Source of the DNA: Paenibacillus tyrphae
GTDB lineage: Bacteria; Bacillota; Bacilli; Paenibacillales; NBRC-103111
Length of the DNA stretch: 64,000 bases
Reading direction: 5' to 3'
Assembly (NCBI RefSeq): GCF_027925525.1
Contig: NZ_BSDJ01000011.1
Coordinates: forward strand, 124,001 to 188,000
Below, piece by piece: positions 18,395 to 27,102 of the stretch. Made by a program: the position numbers and the translations under genes. The notes beneath the pieces are model-generated. The model had not been told where the DNA came from. It saw only the letters and a list, made by a program, of their open reading frames with translations, and did not search any database. The first letter of the stretch is position 1. The number at the start of each line of letters is the position of its first letter.

Positions 18395-19411
18395 TTGGCT
18401 AAAGTACAGCAACCGGGTTTAACGGGGCGACAAAAAGCCGCAATTCTATTGATTAGTTTGGGTCCGGAAGTGTCCGCTCAAATTTTTAAACATCTGCGTG
18501 ACGAAGAAATTGAGCAGCTCACTTTGGAAATAGCCAATGTCAGAAAAGTTGACAACGCCGAAAAAGAAGCGATCTTGGCAGAGTTCCATCAAATTTGTTT
18601 AGCCCAAGAATTCATATCGCAAGGCGGTATCACTTATGCGAAAGAGATTTTGGAGAAAGCGCTCGGATCTCAAAAAGCATTGGATATCATCAATCGGTTG
18701 ACGGCGACGCTTCAAGTGAGACCTTTCGATTTTGCCCGGAAAGCCGATCCTGCTCAAATCTTGAACTTTATTCAGAATGAAAATTCACAAACCATTGCTC
18801 TGGTTCTCGCGTACCTGCAGCCGGAGCAAGCCTCCATCATCCTGTCCTCGCTCCCTCAGGAGAAGCAGGCGGATGTGGCGAAGCGGGTTGCCTTGATGGA
18901 CAGCACGTCGCCGGAGGTTATCAGCCAAGTCGAGCGGGTACTTGAGCAGAAGCTTTCCGCCACAGTTACGCAGGACTATACGAATGCCGGCGGGATTTCG
19001 GCCGTCGTTCAAATTTTGAACGGCGTCGACCGCGGGACAGAGCGTACGATCCTCGATTCGCTCGAGATTCAGGATCCTGAGCTTGCCGAGGAAATCAAGA
19101 AGCGGATGTTCGTATTCGAGGACATCGTCAACATCGACAATCGTTCGATCCAACGCATTATCCGCGACATCGAGAATGCCGACCTCCAATTGGCGCTTAA
19201 AGTGGCCAGTGAAGAAGTTCGGGAAGCCATTTTCAAAAACATGTCCAAGCGGATGGCCGAAACGTTCCGGGAAGAAATGGAATATATGGGTCCGGTTCGG
19301 CTGCGTGACGTCGAAGAAGCGCAAACACGCATCGTAGCTACGATCAGGCGTTTGGAAGAAGCCGGTGAAATCATCATCGCCCGTGGCGGAGGAGATGATA
19401 TTATTGTCTAA
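18395..19411 (+). CDS. fliG: Flagellar motor switch protein FliG
   Basis: A 338-aa rotor protein that links FliF to FliM/FliY and interacts with the stator. It has the N-terminal FliF-binding domain (LTGRQKAAILLISLG), a middle ARM-like domain with EQILNFIQ-type helices, and a C-terminal torque domain with the conserved stretch NGVDRGTERTILDSLEIQDP and the end RLEEAGEIIIARGGGDDIIV. The TTG at 18395 is chosen: GAGGTG is 8 nt upstream and the length equals B. subtilis FliG. A GTG at 18386 overlaps that ribosome site. Confidence 0.96.
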   Translation: MAKVQQPGLTGRQKAAILLISLGPEVSAQIFKHLRDEEIEQLTLEIANVRKVDNAEKEAILAEFHQICLAQEFISQGGITYAKEILEKALGSQKALDIINRLTATLQVRPFDFARKADPAQILNFIQNENSQTIALVLAYLQPEQASIILSSLPQEKQADVAKRVALMDSTSPEVISQVERVLEQKLSATVTQDYTNAGGISAVVQILNGVDRGTERTILDSLEIQDPELAEEIKKRMFVFEDIVNIDNRSIQRIIRDIENADLQLALKVASEEVREAIFKNMSKRMAETFREEMEYMGPVRLRDVEEAQTRIVATIRRLEEAGEIIIARGGGDDIIV

Positions 19412-20222
19412 TGTCATCAAATCGTTTCAATATGTAGCTATGGAAGACAGCAAGCTTGTCGAGCCTCCGGTCCCTCCCGTTCTTAAACAAGAACTGCTGC
19501 AAGAAGGCGAACTGACGGAGGAACAACAGCTCGAGCTCGACAATCTGATGCAGATGAAGGAGCAAATTCTCCAAGACGCCGAATCGTTTGCCGAAGAACA
19601 AGTACGCGCCGCCATGGATGAGGCCGCAGCCATCAGACAGCAGGCCCAAGCCGAGATAGAAGCTTGGTGGGACGAACGCAGACAGCTGGATCAGGAAACG
19701 ATCGAGCAAGCGATGGACCGAGGCTTCGAGCAAGGCTATCAGGAAGGGCTGGGCAGAGCCGAAGCGGAGCTTCGCCAGCAGTACGACAGCATGCTGCAGG
19801 AAGCGTCGCAAATCTTGGAACAATCGTACTTATTAAAGCAACAGATCATTCAAGAGTCCGAACCGTTCTTGATCGAGCTCAGCTGCTCGATTGCAGAGAA
19901 AATCGTCGATCGCCAGCTGACGCTGGAATCCGAATGGGTTATCGAACTCATCCAAAAGGTACTGTCGCGGCGAAGAGAAAAGGGAATTATTGCGCTTTGC
20001 GTATCGCCTTCTCAGTTCTCCTATATACAAGACGCACGAGAAGAACTTTTGTTGCACTTAGATTCGCAAGCGGAGCTACAAATTATTCCGGATGCTTCGG
20101 TACAAGATCGCGGATGCGTTATTCGGTCCTCCTTCGGAAGTATCGACGCTCGCATCGACACGCAGCTGAACGAAATCAAGAATGCGCTTCGGCAAGTGGC
20201 GCTGCGAAGCGAGGGATCTTAG
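19404..20222 (+). CDS. fliH: Flagellar assembly protein FliH
   Basis: A 272-aa FliH, the dimeric regulator of the FliI ATPase in the flagellar export apparatus. Residues 40-170 are a long charged coiled coil (QMKEQILQDAESFAEEQVRAA) with a GxxxG-like glycine stretch (DRGFEQGYQEGLGRAEAEL). The C-terminal part (about 175-272) is the V-ATPase-E/FliH domain. The gene overlaps fliG by 8 nt. The TTG at 19404 has GGAGGAG at 19388-19394, with 9 nt spacing, while the ATG at 19395 is too close to it. Confidence 0.92.
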   Translation: MSNVIKSFQYVAMEDSKLVEPPVPPVLKQELLQEGELTEEQQLELDNLMQMKEQILQDAESFAEEQVRAAMDEAAAIRQQAQAEIEAWWDERRQLDQETIEQAMDRGFEQGYQEGLGRAEAELRQQYDSMLQEASQILEQSYLLKQQIIQESEPFLIELSCSIAEKIVDRQLTLESEWVIELIQKVLSRRREKGIIALCVSPSQFSYIQDAREELLLHLDSQAELQIIPDASVQDRGCVIRSSFGSIDARIDTQLNEIKNALRQVALRSEGS

Positions 20223-20225
20223 ATC

Positions 20226-21545
20226 ATGCAGGTGCCATCCGCGCAGAAATACATAGAGCATTTAAGTCAAATCGACCCGGTGCGCGTAAACGGAAAAGTC
20301 ACTCAGGTCATCGGATTAACGGTCGAATCGGAGGGACCGGATGCGAGCATCGGCGACGTATGCTACATCTATCCGCTCAAATCGAACCAGCCGCTCAAAG
20401 CGGAAGTTGTCGGCTTTAAGAACAACAAGGTTATTCTTATGCCGCTCGGCGAGCTTCATGCCATCGGTCCAGGCTGCGATGTGGTCGGTACCGGCAAGCC
20501 GCTGACGGTGCAGGTAGGGCATGAGCTACTTGGCAAAGTGCTGGACGGGCTCGGTCAGCCGCTCGACGGAACGTTTTTGCCGTCGCGCATGACCCAATAT
20601 TCTACTAATAATATACCTAGCAATCCGTTGAAACGGCCACGTGTTTTAGATCCGATCAGCGTTGGCGTACGCTGCATTGACGGTTTGCTGACGATAGGCA
20701 AGGGACAGCGCGTCGGTATTTTCGCCGGGTCCGGCGTCGGTAAAAGTACGCTGATGGGAATGGTCGCCCGCAATACGTCAGCCGATGTGAATGTGATTGC
20801 GCTTATCGGAGAACGCGGCAGAGAGGTGCTCGATTTTATCGAACGCGATCTTGGTCCCGAAGGGCTGGCACGCTCGGTTGTCATCGTCGCAACGTCGGAT
20901 CAACCGGCGCTCATTCGGATCAAGGGTGCGCTGATCGCTACGACGATCGCCGAATTTTTTCGCGATCGCGGGATGAACGTGATGCTGATGATGGACTCGG
21001 TGACCCGATTTGCCATGGCACAGCGTGAAGTCGGCTTGGCGGTAGGCGAACCTCCTGCAACTCGCGGCTATACGCCTTCCGTATTTGCGACGCTGCCTAA
21101 GCTGCTGGAGCGGTCGGGTACAGGGCCTAAGGGCTCCATTACGGCCTTTTACACGGTTCTTGTCGACGGGGATGATATGAATGAGCCAATTGCGGATGCT
21201 GTACGGGGAATACTGGATGGTCATATCGTGTTGAACCGTAACATAGCCAACCGCGGGCACTACCCCGCTATCGACGTTCTTGCCAGCGTTAGCCGGGTGA
21301 TGAAAGAAATTGTTCCTCACGAGCAGCAGCTTGCGGCTGAGAACTTAAAAAGATTGCTATCTGTGTATAAAGATTCGGAGGATCTGATCAATATCGGGGC
21401 GTACCAGCGAGGATCAAATTCAGAAATTGATCAATCTCTCGACTCTATACAAGCGATATGGGATTATACGCGACAGCGCGTCACGGAGAAGCTGACATAC
21501 GCGGAAGCGCAGGAAAGGCTAATTCGAGAATTTTACAGGGGATGA
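20226..21545 (+). CDS. fliI: Flagellum-specific ATPase FliI
   Basis: A 439-aa F1-beta-like ATPase of the type III export system. Walker A GIFAGSGVGKSTLMG is near residue 165-179, Walker B is MLMMDSVTRFAMAQREVGL, and the C-terminal alpha-helical domain ends with LIREFY. It unfolds or releases substrates at the export gate with FliH and FliJ, whose genes flank it. It starts 3 nt after fliH with GAGGGA upstream. Confidence 0.98.
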   Translation: MQVPSAQKYIEHLSQIDPVRVNGKVTQVIGLTVESEGPDASIGDVCYIYPLKSNQPLKAEVVGFKNNKVILMPLGELHAIGPGCDVVGTGKPLTVQVGHELLGKVLDGLGQPLDGTFLPSRMTQYSTNNIPSNPLKRPRVLDPISVGVRCIDGLLTIGKGQRVGIFAGSGVGKSTLMGMVARNTSADVNVIALIGERGREVLDFIERDLGPEGLARSVVIVATSDQPALIRIKGALIATTIAEFFRDRGMNVMLMMDSVTRFAMAQREVGLAVGEPPATRGYTPSVFATLPKLLERSGTGPKGSITAFYTVLVDGDDMNEPIADAVRGILDGHIVLNRNIANRGHYPAIDVLASVSRVMKEIVPHEQQLAAENLKRLLSVYKDSEDLINIGAYQRGSNSEIDQSLDSIQAIWDYTRQRVTEKLTYAEAQERLIREFYRG

Positions 21546-21553
21546 GAAGGAGC

Positions 21554-21994
21554 ATGCGGTTTCGATACGCTTTTCAAAAAATCGTTGATTTGAAGATGAA
21601 CGAGAAAACGCAGGCGGAATGGATGCTGTCCGAAGCCATCGGTAAAATGCGTGCGGAGGAATCTTCTCTGGCCGAGCTGGAGAAAGCCAAGCACGATATG
21701 CAGGAGGAACTGCATAAGTCTTCCAGCCAAGTGACAACTGTATCTAACCTGCTCATGCTGCAAAGTTACGTGAACCATATTGACGGCCGCATTCAGCTCA
21801 AGCATCGGGATGTGCAAGCAGCCAAAACGATCGTACAGCTCAAGCAGGATGATTTAACCGGTAAGATGATTGAAGAAAAAGTTTGGACGAAAGCGAAAGA
21901 AAGAGCGTTTCAGCATTTTTCCACCGAGGTTTTGAAGAATGAACAAAATCAATTGGACGAAATGGCGACGAATCGTTTTAAACGGCTTTCGTAA
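21554..21994 (+). CDS. fliJ: Flagellar export chaperone FliJ
   Basis: A 146-aa coiled-coil protein with the family start MRFRYAFQKIVDLKMNEK and heptad-rich helices to the C-terminus. FliJ sits in the centre of the FliI ring and contacts FlhA. The start is uncertain: the ATG at 21554 fits homologues, while the ATG at 21542 (four codons earlier) overlaps the fliI stop as ATGA. Neither has ideal spacing from a ribosome site. Its position right after fliI is conserved. Confidence 0.9.
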   Translation: MRFRYAFQKIVDLKMNEKTQAEWMLSEAIGKMRAEESSLAELEKAKHDMQEELHKSSSQVTTVSNLLMLQSYVNHIDGRIQLKHRDVQAAKTIVQLKQDDLTGKMIEEKVWTKAKERAFQHFSTEVLKNEQNQLDEMATNRFKRLS

Positions 21995-22021
21995 TTCATG
22001 AACATGCGGGGAGGTGAGGAA

Positions 22022-22945
22022 GTGGCAAACACAGATACGGAGCAGTCCTCCTCTTACGGAGCTATGGAGCGGTTTTTAATATGGTTCCTGATCCCTTTTG
22101 TTTTTACAGCTGTACTGCTCGGCGTTCTGTTGACGATTTTCGATTACGATGTAATGAACAACGTCCTTCGGGCAGCCAATAAAATTCCTATCGTAAACAG
22201 CATCATCCCGGACCCGAAAACGAAGGAAACGGCAGACAAGCCGGAAACGGCTCAATCTGCTGGGGCCGAGTCGTCCGCTCCGACACAGGATAATGCGAAT
22301 GCCGGTACGACGGCCAAGCTTCAGGAATTGGAGCAGGCGCTGAAAAAGGCGGAGGCCTCGCTGCAGCAGCGGGATGAGACGATAAAGGAATTGCAGCTCA
22401 AGAACAGTACATTGGAAGAAAGCGCAAAAAGCAAGACTTTGAGCGACGAGGAGTATGCGCATCAAATTCAACAGCTTGCTACTATGTATGCGAAGATGTC
22501 GCCGAGCAAATCGGCGCCGATTATGGAGAACTTAACCTCCAAAGAATTGGTTCTGGTGCTTGGGATGATGAAGCCGGACGAGCGCGTCAAGGTACTCGAG
22601 AAGATGGACCCGAAGAAGGCTGCTGACGCCTCGATTCTGCTGAAAGACCAAACGAACGTAAGAGATACGGAAATTGCAGCCCTGCAGGAACGCTTGAAAG
22701 AATTGGCGTCGCAGAGCAAGCAGCCCGCAGACAAGCTGAGCAAAGACGATTTAGGCAGCACATTTTCGAATATGACGCCAAAAAGCGCGGCTACTGTCCT
22801 GATGGAAATGCAAAAATCGAATCCCGACAAAGTGATCTCCATCTTGAGCTCTATGGATAGCGGCGGGCGTTCCAGAATTTTGGCGGCTATATCGGATCAG
22901 TCCAAAGAAACCGCAGCGCTGATCTCGGCCCGACTGGTTCAATAA
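22022..22945 (+). CDS. ylxF: YlxF, MgtE-N-like membrane protein of the flagellar operon
   Basis: A 307-aa protein with a single N-terminal transmembrane helix (about residues 18-42, WFLIPFVFTAVLLGVLLTIF). A Pro/Ala/Thr-rich linker and a coiled coil (about 95-140) follow, then MgtE-N/FliG-like helical repeats (MSPSKSAPIMENL, MTPKSAATVLMEMQ). It lies between fliJ and fliK like B. subtilis ylxF. Its function is not settled; an export-gate-associated role is inferred from position. The GTG at 22022 is chosen because GGAGGTGAGGAA precedes it; an earlier ATG at 21998 has no ribosome site. Confidence 0.88.
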   Translation: MANTDTEQSSSYGAMERFLIWFLIPFVFTAVLLGVLLTIFDYDVMNNVLRAANKIPIVNSIIPDPKTKETADKPETAQSAGAESSAPTQDNANAGTTAKLQELEQALKKAEASLQQRDETIKELQLKNSTLEESAKSKTLSDEEYAHQIQQLATMYAKMSPSKSAPIMENLTSKELVLVLGMMKPDERVKVLEKMDPKKAADASILLKDQTNVRDTEIAALQERLKELASQSKQPADKLSKDDLGSTFSNMTPKSAATVLMEMQKSNPDKVISILSSMDSGGRSRILAAISDQSKETAALISARLVQ

Positions 22946-22971
22946 TTACAATGGAAAGGAGGTGAAAAAAG

Positions 22972-24447
22972 ATGGAAATTTCAACACAAACTCCTGTGGC
23001 CGCATCCGCCGGGACATCCGTTGCCGGATCGAACGCTTCCGCCAATACGGGGGGCGCAGCCGGAGGGGCCGGATCCTTCTCGTCGGCTCTAAACGGAATG
23101 ATGACAGGCGATGCTTCCGGATCGGGGGCTACTACTGCAGGGAACGCCGGTTTGTCGGCACTTGCTCAGCTGATCGCTCCTTTAATTGCTGTACTTCCGC
23201 AGACGGCGGATCAAGCACAGGCTCAAACGGCCCAACAAATCGACGGCTTAATTCAACTGCTCGACTCGGCTAAGGGCGAGGATGCGAACGCGCTGATGAA
23301 CAACCCGGATTTGCAAGCCTGGTTACTGCAGCTTCAAGCGCTGCTGGCAGCACTTCCCTTGAATCAGCCGGAAAGCGATCAGGCGACTGCTCCAACAGGC
23401 GAAGGAAACAAACCGGAAGAAAGTGCAGATGCGCTTAATCCGCTGCTGTTTATTCCTTTGACGCCTGCCGTGGATACAACTGCGGAGACGAAGAACGATG
23501 AGCTTGGCGCGATACAGCAGCCCAAAGCGCTGACGGCGCAGGAAGCCGCCGCCATTTTGAAGCAGTTAAAAGACCTGGTAGCGGAAGGGAAAGCAGACTC
23601 GAAGCTTCAGCAAGCCGTGAAAGAGTTGCCGGCTGTTCTGATGTCGGCTGCATCCAAATTAAGCGAATTGCAAAAGCCTAGCGCCGATCAACGCCGTGTT
23701 TCTTCTACTATACAGACTGCAGCGACAGCGGAAGCAGCTCCGTCTTCGGATGCCGGGAAGCTTGTCCAAGTGGTCTCCAGCCCGGTGCAAAAGCTCGAAG
23801 CGCTTACAGCCAAGGCAACGATGGTTCAGCTTCATCTAGACCCGCCGAAAGCAGACGAAGGTCCTCTGTTTGAACCGCTGAACGCGGGAATGGCAGACGG
23901 AACGGAAGGTCAGCCGATGCCGCTGCACGAGTATATTAAGCAGCAAGGCAATCACGCGCAGATAAAAGCGCCGGTTGTGCAGATGCAGGCAGCGACGTTT
24001 TCGGAGGACATGACGCAGTTTGTCGTTCGTTCCATATTTATGGGAACCTCGGCAGACGGGATGACCGAGGCTAAAATTTCGTTGTACCCTCAGCATCTCG
24101 GACATGTTGAAGTTAAATTGACCATGCATAACGGACAACTGATTGCCCAGTTCGTAGCGGACAGCTTGGCCGGTAAGGAAATGCTGGAGAGCCAGTTATC
24201 GCAGCTGAGAACGACACTGCAAAGCCAGGGCATCCAGGTGGAGAAGCTTGAAGTAAGCCAAAGCCAGAACTACCAGTCCGGCATGTTTCAGGAAGGACGC
24301 CAACAGCAGCAGTCCGGACAATCCTCCAAGCAGCAGAAAGCGGCCAGCGGCCGAATTGCCGCGATGGAAGATGAATTGAAGGAAGAAGCGAAGACTTCGA
24401 GCACCGCAGGCAGTCTGGGAACCGGATCGATTGACGTTACGGCCTAA
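22972..24447 (+). CDS. fliK: Flagellar hook-length control protein FliK
   Basis: A 491-aa FliK. The long, Ala/Gln/Ser-rich N-terminal ruler part is low in conservation. The C-terminal Flg_hook domain (about 350-440) contains KISLYPQHLGHVEVKLTMH and LESQLSQLRTTLQSQGIQVEKLEV. A Gln-rich tail follows. FliK measures hook length and makes FlhB switch from hook to filament substrates. It has a near-perfect AAAGGAGGTGA ribosome site. The cluster also has a second FliK-like protein, YlqG, far upstream. Confidence 0.93.
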   Translation: MEISTQTPVAASAGTSVAGSNASANTGGAAGGAGSFSSALNGMMTGDASGSGATTAGNAGLSALAQLIAPLIAVLPQTADQAQAQTAQQIDGLIQLLDSAKGEDANALMNNPDLQAWLLQLQALLAALPLNQPESDQATAPTGEGNKPEESADALNPLLFIPLTPAVDTTAETKNDELGAIQQPKALTAQEAAAILKQLKDLVAEGKADSKLQQAVKELPAVLMSAASKLSELQKPSADQRRVSSTIQTAATAEAAPSSDAGKLVQVVSSPVQKLEALTAKATMVQLHLDPPKADEGPLFEPLNAGMADGTEGQPMPLHEYIKQQGNHAQIKAPVVQMQAATFSEDMTQFVVRSIFMGTSADGMTEAKISLYPQHLGHVEVKLTMHNGQLIAQFVADSLAGKEMLESQLSQLRTTLQSQGIQVEKLEVSQSQNYQSGMFQEGRQQQQSGQSSKQQKAASGRIAAMEDELKEEAKTSSTAGSLGTGSIDVTA

Positions 24448-24481
24448 GTAAGCTTACACCGATGGAGCAGGGGGTGAAACC

Positions 24482-24931
24482 GTGCCCGATTCAAATGTCA
24501 GCACCAGGAATATATGGCCGTATTACGCCAAAGGAAATATTCAGAACGCCGGCAAAGCTGAGGGAAAAGGGAAATTGGGACAAGACGAATTCCTTAAAAT
24601 TCTGATGACCCAATTGCAAAACCAGGATCCGACGCAGCCGCTGCAGGATAAAGAATTCATCGCTCAAATGGCTCAATTTACATCTGTGGAGCAATTGACC
24701 AAAATGAGCTCGGAAATGAAAATGCTTCGGCAGTCGCTAGGATTTGCATCCAGTTTGATTGGTAAAAAGGTTACCTACACTTACGTTGACAAGAACAACA
24801 AATCTATCGTCAAAACCGGAACTGTGGAGTCCATCCTTATGAAGAAGGACGAGCAGTACGCAAAAATTAACGGCGACGAAGTGAAGATGGATCAGATCAG
24901 CCAGATTTCCAATCCGGAGGTAACTCCATGA
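24482..24931 (+). CDS. flgD: Flagellar hook assembly scaffold FlgD
   Basis: A 149-aa short-form FlgD as found in Bacilli. The conserved N-terminal part GKLGQDEFLKILMTQLQNQDP followed by PLQDKEFIAQMAQFTSVEQL defines the family. The C-terminal cap domain is reduced to a small beta segment. FlgD caps the growing hook and is later discarded. The start codon is GTG at 24482 with GGGGGTGA upstream. It overlaps the next gene by 4 nt (ATGA). Confidence 0.95.
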   Translation: MPDSNVSTRNIWPYYAKGNIQNAGKAEGKGKLGQDEFLKILMTQLQNQDPTQPLQDKEFIAQMAQFTSVEQLTKMSSEMKMLRQSLGFASSLIGKKVTYTYVDKNNKSIVKTGTVESILMKKDEQYAKINGDEVKMDQISQISNPEVTP

Positions 24932-25305
24932 CGGATCGAATAACGGTTGGTCGCCTGTTTCCGAATGCCGTATCGCCGCAGCCTGTACGACGAACGGACC
25001 CGGAACCGAGGGTTCAGACAAGCTCGTTCGATGCGATGCTGCAAAATCAACTTGTGCGTTTTAGTCATCACGCGGAAGAGCGTTTGCGGCAGCGGGGCAT
25101 ACAGCTTGGGCCCGAGCAGCTTGTCAAGCTCAACACCGCGATTGACAAAGCCGCGAGCAAAGGGGCAAAGGACTCGTTGATGCTGATCAACGATACCGCT
25201 CTGATCGTCAACATCAAGAACCGCACGGTAGTTACAGCCATGGACGGAGCATCGATGAAGGACAACGTATTTACCCAGATCGACTCAGCCATGATTATTT
25301 CGTAG
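24928..25305 (+). CDS. TIGR02530-type flagellar operon protein
   Basis: A 125-aa protein of the family seen between flgD and flgE in many Bacillota (TIGR02530, flagellar operon protein). The family core is FSHHAEERLRQRGIQLG followed by LNTAIDKAASKGAKDSLML and the strand TALIVNIKNRTVVTAMD. There is no signal or transmembrane segment. It is translationally coupled to flgD. No biochemical role is known to me; hook assembly is inferred from placement. Confidence is high for the family and low for function. Confidence 0.85.
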   Translation: MTDRITVGRLFPNAVSPQPVRRTDPEPRVQTSSFDAMLQNQLVRFSHHAEERLRQRGIQLGPEQLVKLNTAIDKAASKGAKDSLMLINDTALIVNIKNRTVVTAMDGASMKDNVFTQIDSAMIIS

Positions 25306-25480
25306 CGATAGGCCGGCCCGAATTTCGGAGGCCGAGGTTGTGGACCGACTGAAACAACCGAAGAACGAATGTGCTTTAACTTGCTGTAACTGGCCCCATT
25401 CGAAAGCCCAATTACACATCATCATTGACAACTGTTTTCATCCATCGATGTGCAGTTGCAATATGGGAGGATAACTATCG

Positions 25481-26305
25481 ATGTTAAGATCGCTTTATTC
25501 CGGCGTTTCGGGTATGAGAGGCTTTCAAACGAAGCTTGACGTCATCGGCAACAACATTGCAAACGTGAATACGTACGGCTTCAAAGCCGGGCGTGTAGCG
25601 TTCAAAGACATCATGAGCCAAAAGATTTCAGGTGTAACGGCACCGACGGATACAGTGGGCGGCGTTAATGCCAAACAAATCGGACTTGGCGTGACGGTTG
25701 GCGCTATCGATACTCTTCACACACCGGGCAGCGCTCAGACGACGAATAAAATAACGGATTTGCGTATTGACGGAGACGGCTTCTTCCTTATATCTCCAAC
25801 TTCAGATGTAAACGGGCAGCCGCTCCTGACACGTGCCGGCAATTTTGATCTGGATGCCCAACGGCGTCTCGTTACGGCGGACGGTATGTTCGTTCTGAAT
25901 ACTGGCGGTACAGGTGTGCAGTTGGACGAAGCCGTTACTGCATTCTCGATTTCGCAGTCCGGCGAAATTATCGCCATCGGAGCTGACGGAGCTGCAACGC
26001 CGACCAATCAATTCATCGCCGTTGCCAAGGTAACAAATCCGGGCGGGTTGGAGAAAATTGGAGGAAACTTGTACCGGACGACGCCAAACTCGAACACGGA
26101 ACCAATCGACCTGAATGGGTCCACGGCAAACAACCCAGCAACGGGAACCGGCGCAATCATCTCCGGTCAGCTTGAAATGTCCAACGTGGATTTAACGTCC
26201 GAGTTTACGGAAATGATCGTCGCTCAGCGCGGATTCCAGTCCAACTCGAGAATTATTACTACATCCGACGAAGTGCTTCAAGAAGTCGTCAATCTGAAAC
26301 GATAG
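25481..26305 (+). CDS. flgE: Flagellar hook protein FlgE (short FlgG-like form)
   Basis: A 274-aa hook protein. The N-terminal motif SLYSGVSGMRGFQTKLDVIGNNIANVNT and the C-terminal VDLTSEFTEMIVAQRGFQSNSRIITTSDEVLQEVVNLKR mark the rod/hook family. The length is close to the short B. subtilis hook protein (FlgE/FlgG-type), so the FlgG name is also used. It polymerises into the hook. The 175 bases upstream contain a GGTTGT/ACAACC hairpin and a GGGAGG ribosome site, but no clear promoter. Confidence 0.93.
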   Translation: MLRSLYSGVSGMRGFQTKLDVIGNNIANVNTYGFKAGRVAFKDIMSQKISGVTAPTDTVGGVNAKQIGLGVTVGAIDTLHTPGSAQTTNKITDLRIDGDGFFLISPTSDVNGQPLLTRAGNFDLDAQRRLVTADGMFVLNTGGTGVQLDEAVTAFSISQSGEIIAIGADGAATPTNQFIAVAKVTNPGGLEKIGGNLYRTTPNSNTEPIDLNGSTANNPATGTGAIISGQLEMSNVDLTSEFTEMIVAQRGFQSNSRIITTSDEVLQEVVNLKR

Positions 26306-26359
26306 TTTGCTTCAAGGGGGAGTAACTCTCCCCCGACTTTATCCTTTCGGAGGTAACCG

Positions 26360-26581
26360 ATGGTCCGCCTGACACGGCTTAATGGGAAAGCAATCGTTCT
26401 GAACGCGCTTTTGATCGAATCAATTGAAGAAACGCCGGACACGATGATCACGCTGGTGACCGGTAAAAAAATCATGGTGCTCGAGCCGGTGACGGAAGTA
26501 ATGGACACCGTACACCGCTTTTTGCAAACCGTAGGTCTTGTCGGCGGTACGGTTAAGAGCCTGAATTCGGAGGGGTCGTAA
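26360..26581 (+). CDS. swrD: SwrD/FlbD-family protein
   Basis: A 73-aa FlbD-family protein (MVRLTRLNGKAIVLNALLIE start). In B. subtilis the equivalent, SwrD (YlzI), raises motor torque for swarming, possibly via the stators. The small all-beta core (TMITLVTGKKIMVLEPV) is complete. It begins behind TCGGAGGTAA and ends 1 nt before the fliL start. Stator genes (motAB) are not in this window. Confidence 0.92.
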   Translation: MVRLTRLNGKAIVLNALLIESIEETPDTMITLVTGKKIMVLEPVTEVMDTVHRFLQTVGLVGGTVKSLNSEGS

Positions 26582-26582
26582 G

Positions 26583-27062
26583 TTGTTTAAAAGCAGAATT
26601 TTCATAATGGTTGTTGCTATTCTTATTGCGATTACATTGATATTGACGGCTGCGTTCGTCCTGTGGAACTATATGGATAAAGCCAATCAGAACCCTCAAG
26701 AGCAGGCGCAAAGTTCTGCCCGCGACGTAAAACAAGCCAAAAAGCTGACCCCGGATGAGGTCAAGCAAAATACAGTCATCATGAAAGACGTGCTTACCAA
26801 TTTGGCCGGGGGCAATGGCAAATTCATTAAATTGAGCTTTGCCTTTGAACTGGAAAATAAGAAGGCCAAGGAAGAGTTTGAGAAGTTGGACAGCCAAATG
26901 AAGGCCATTGTCATTCAAACGCTATCCGATATGACACCGGAGCAAGTATCGGGGAGCAAAGGCTTCGACAATCTCACTTCCGCCCTTATGAATAAAATGA
27001 ACTCGCTTCTCCAATCGGGAAAAATGAATCAAATCTTGATTACGGATTTCGTACTCCAATAA
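26583..27062 (+). CDS. fliL: Flagellar basal body-associated protein FliL
   Basis: A 159-aa single-pass membrane protein. The N-terminal helix (about residues 5-28, IFIMVVAILIAITLILTAA) is followed by an extracytoplasmic FliL domain with KFIKLSFAFELENKKAKEEF and the end QILITDFVLQ. FliL stabilises the stator around the motor. The start is TTG at 26583 with GGAGGGG upstream, 1 nt after swrD. Confidence 0.95.
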   Translation: MFKSRIFIMVVAILIAITLILTAAFVLWNYMDKANQNPQEQAQSSARDVKQAKKLTPDEVKQNTVIMKDVLTNLAGGNGKFIKLSFAFELENKKAKEEFEKLDSQMKAIVIQTLSDMTPEQVSGSKGFDNLTSALMNKMNSLLQSGKMNQILITDFVLQ

Positions 27063-27102
27063 CTACATAGCATGATGCAGCAGTTCAAAGGAGGTGACGC
27101 TA

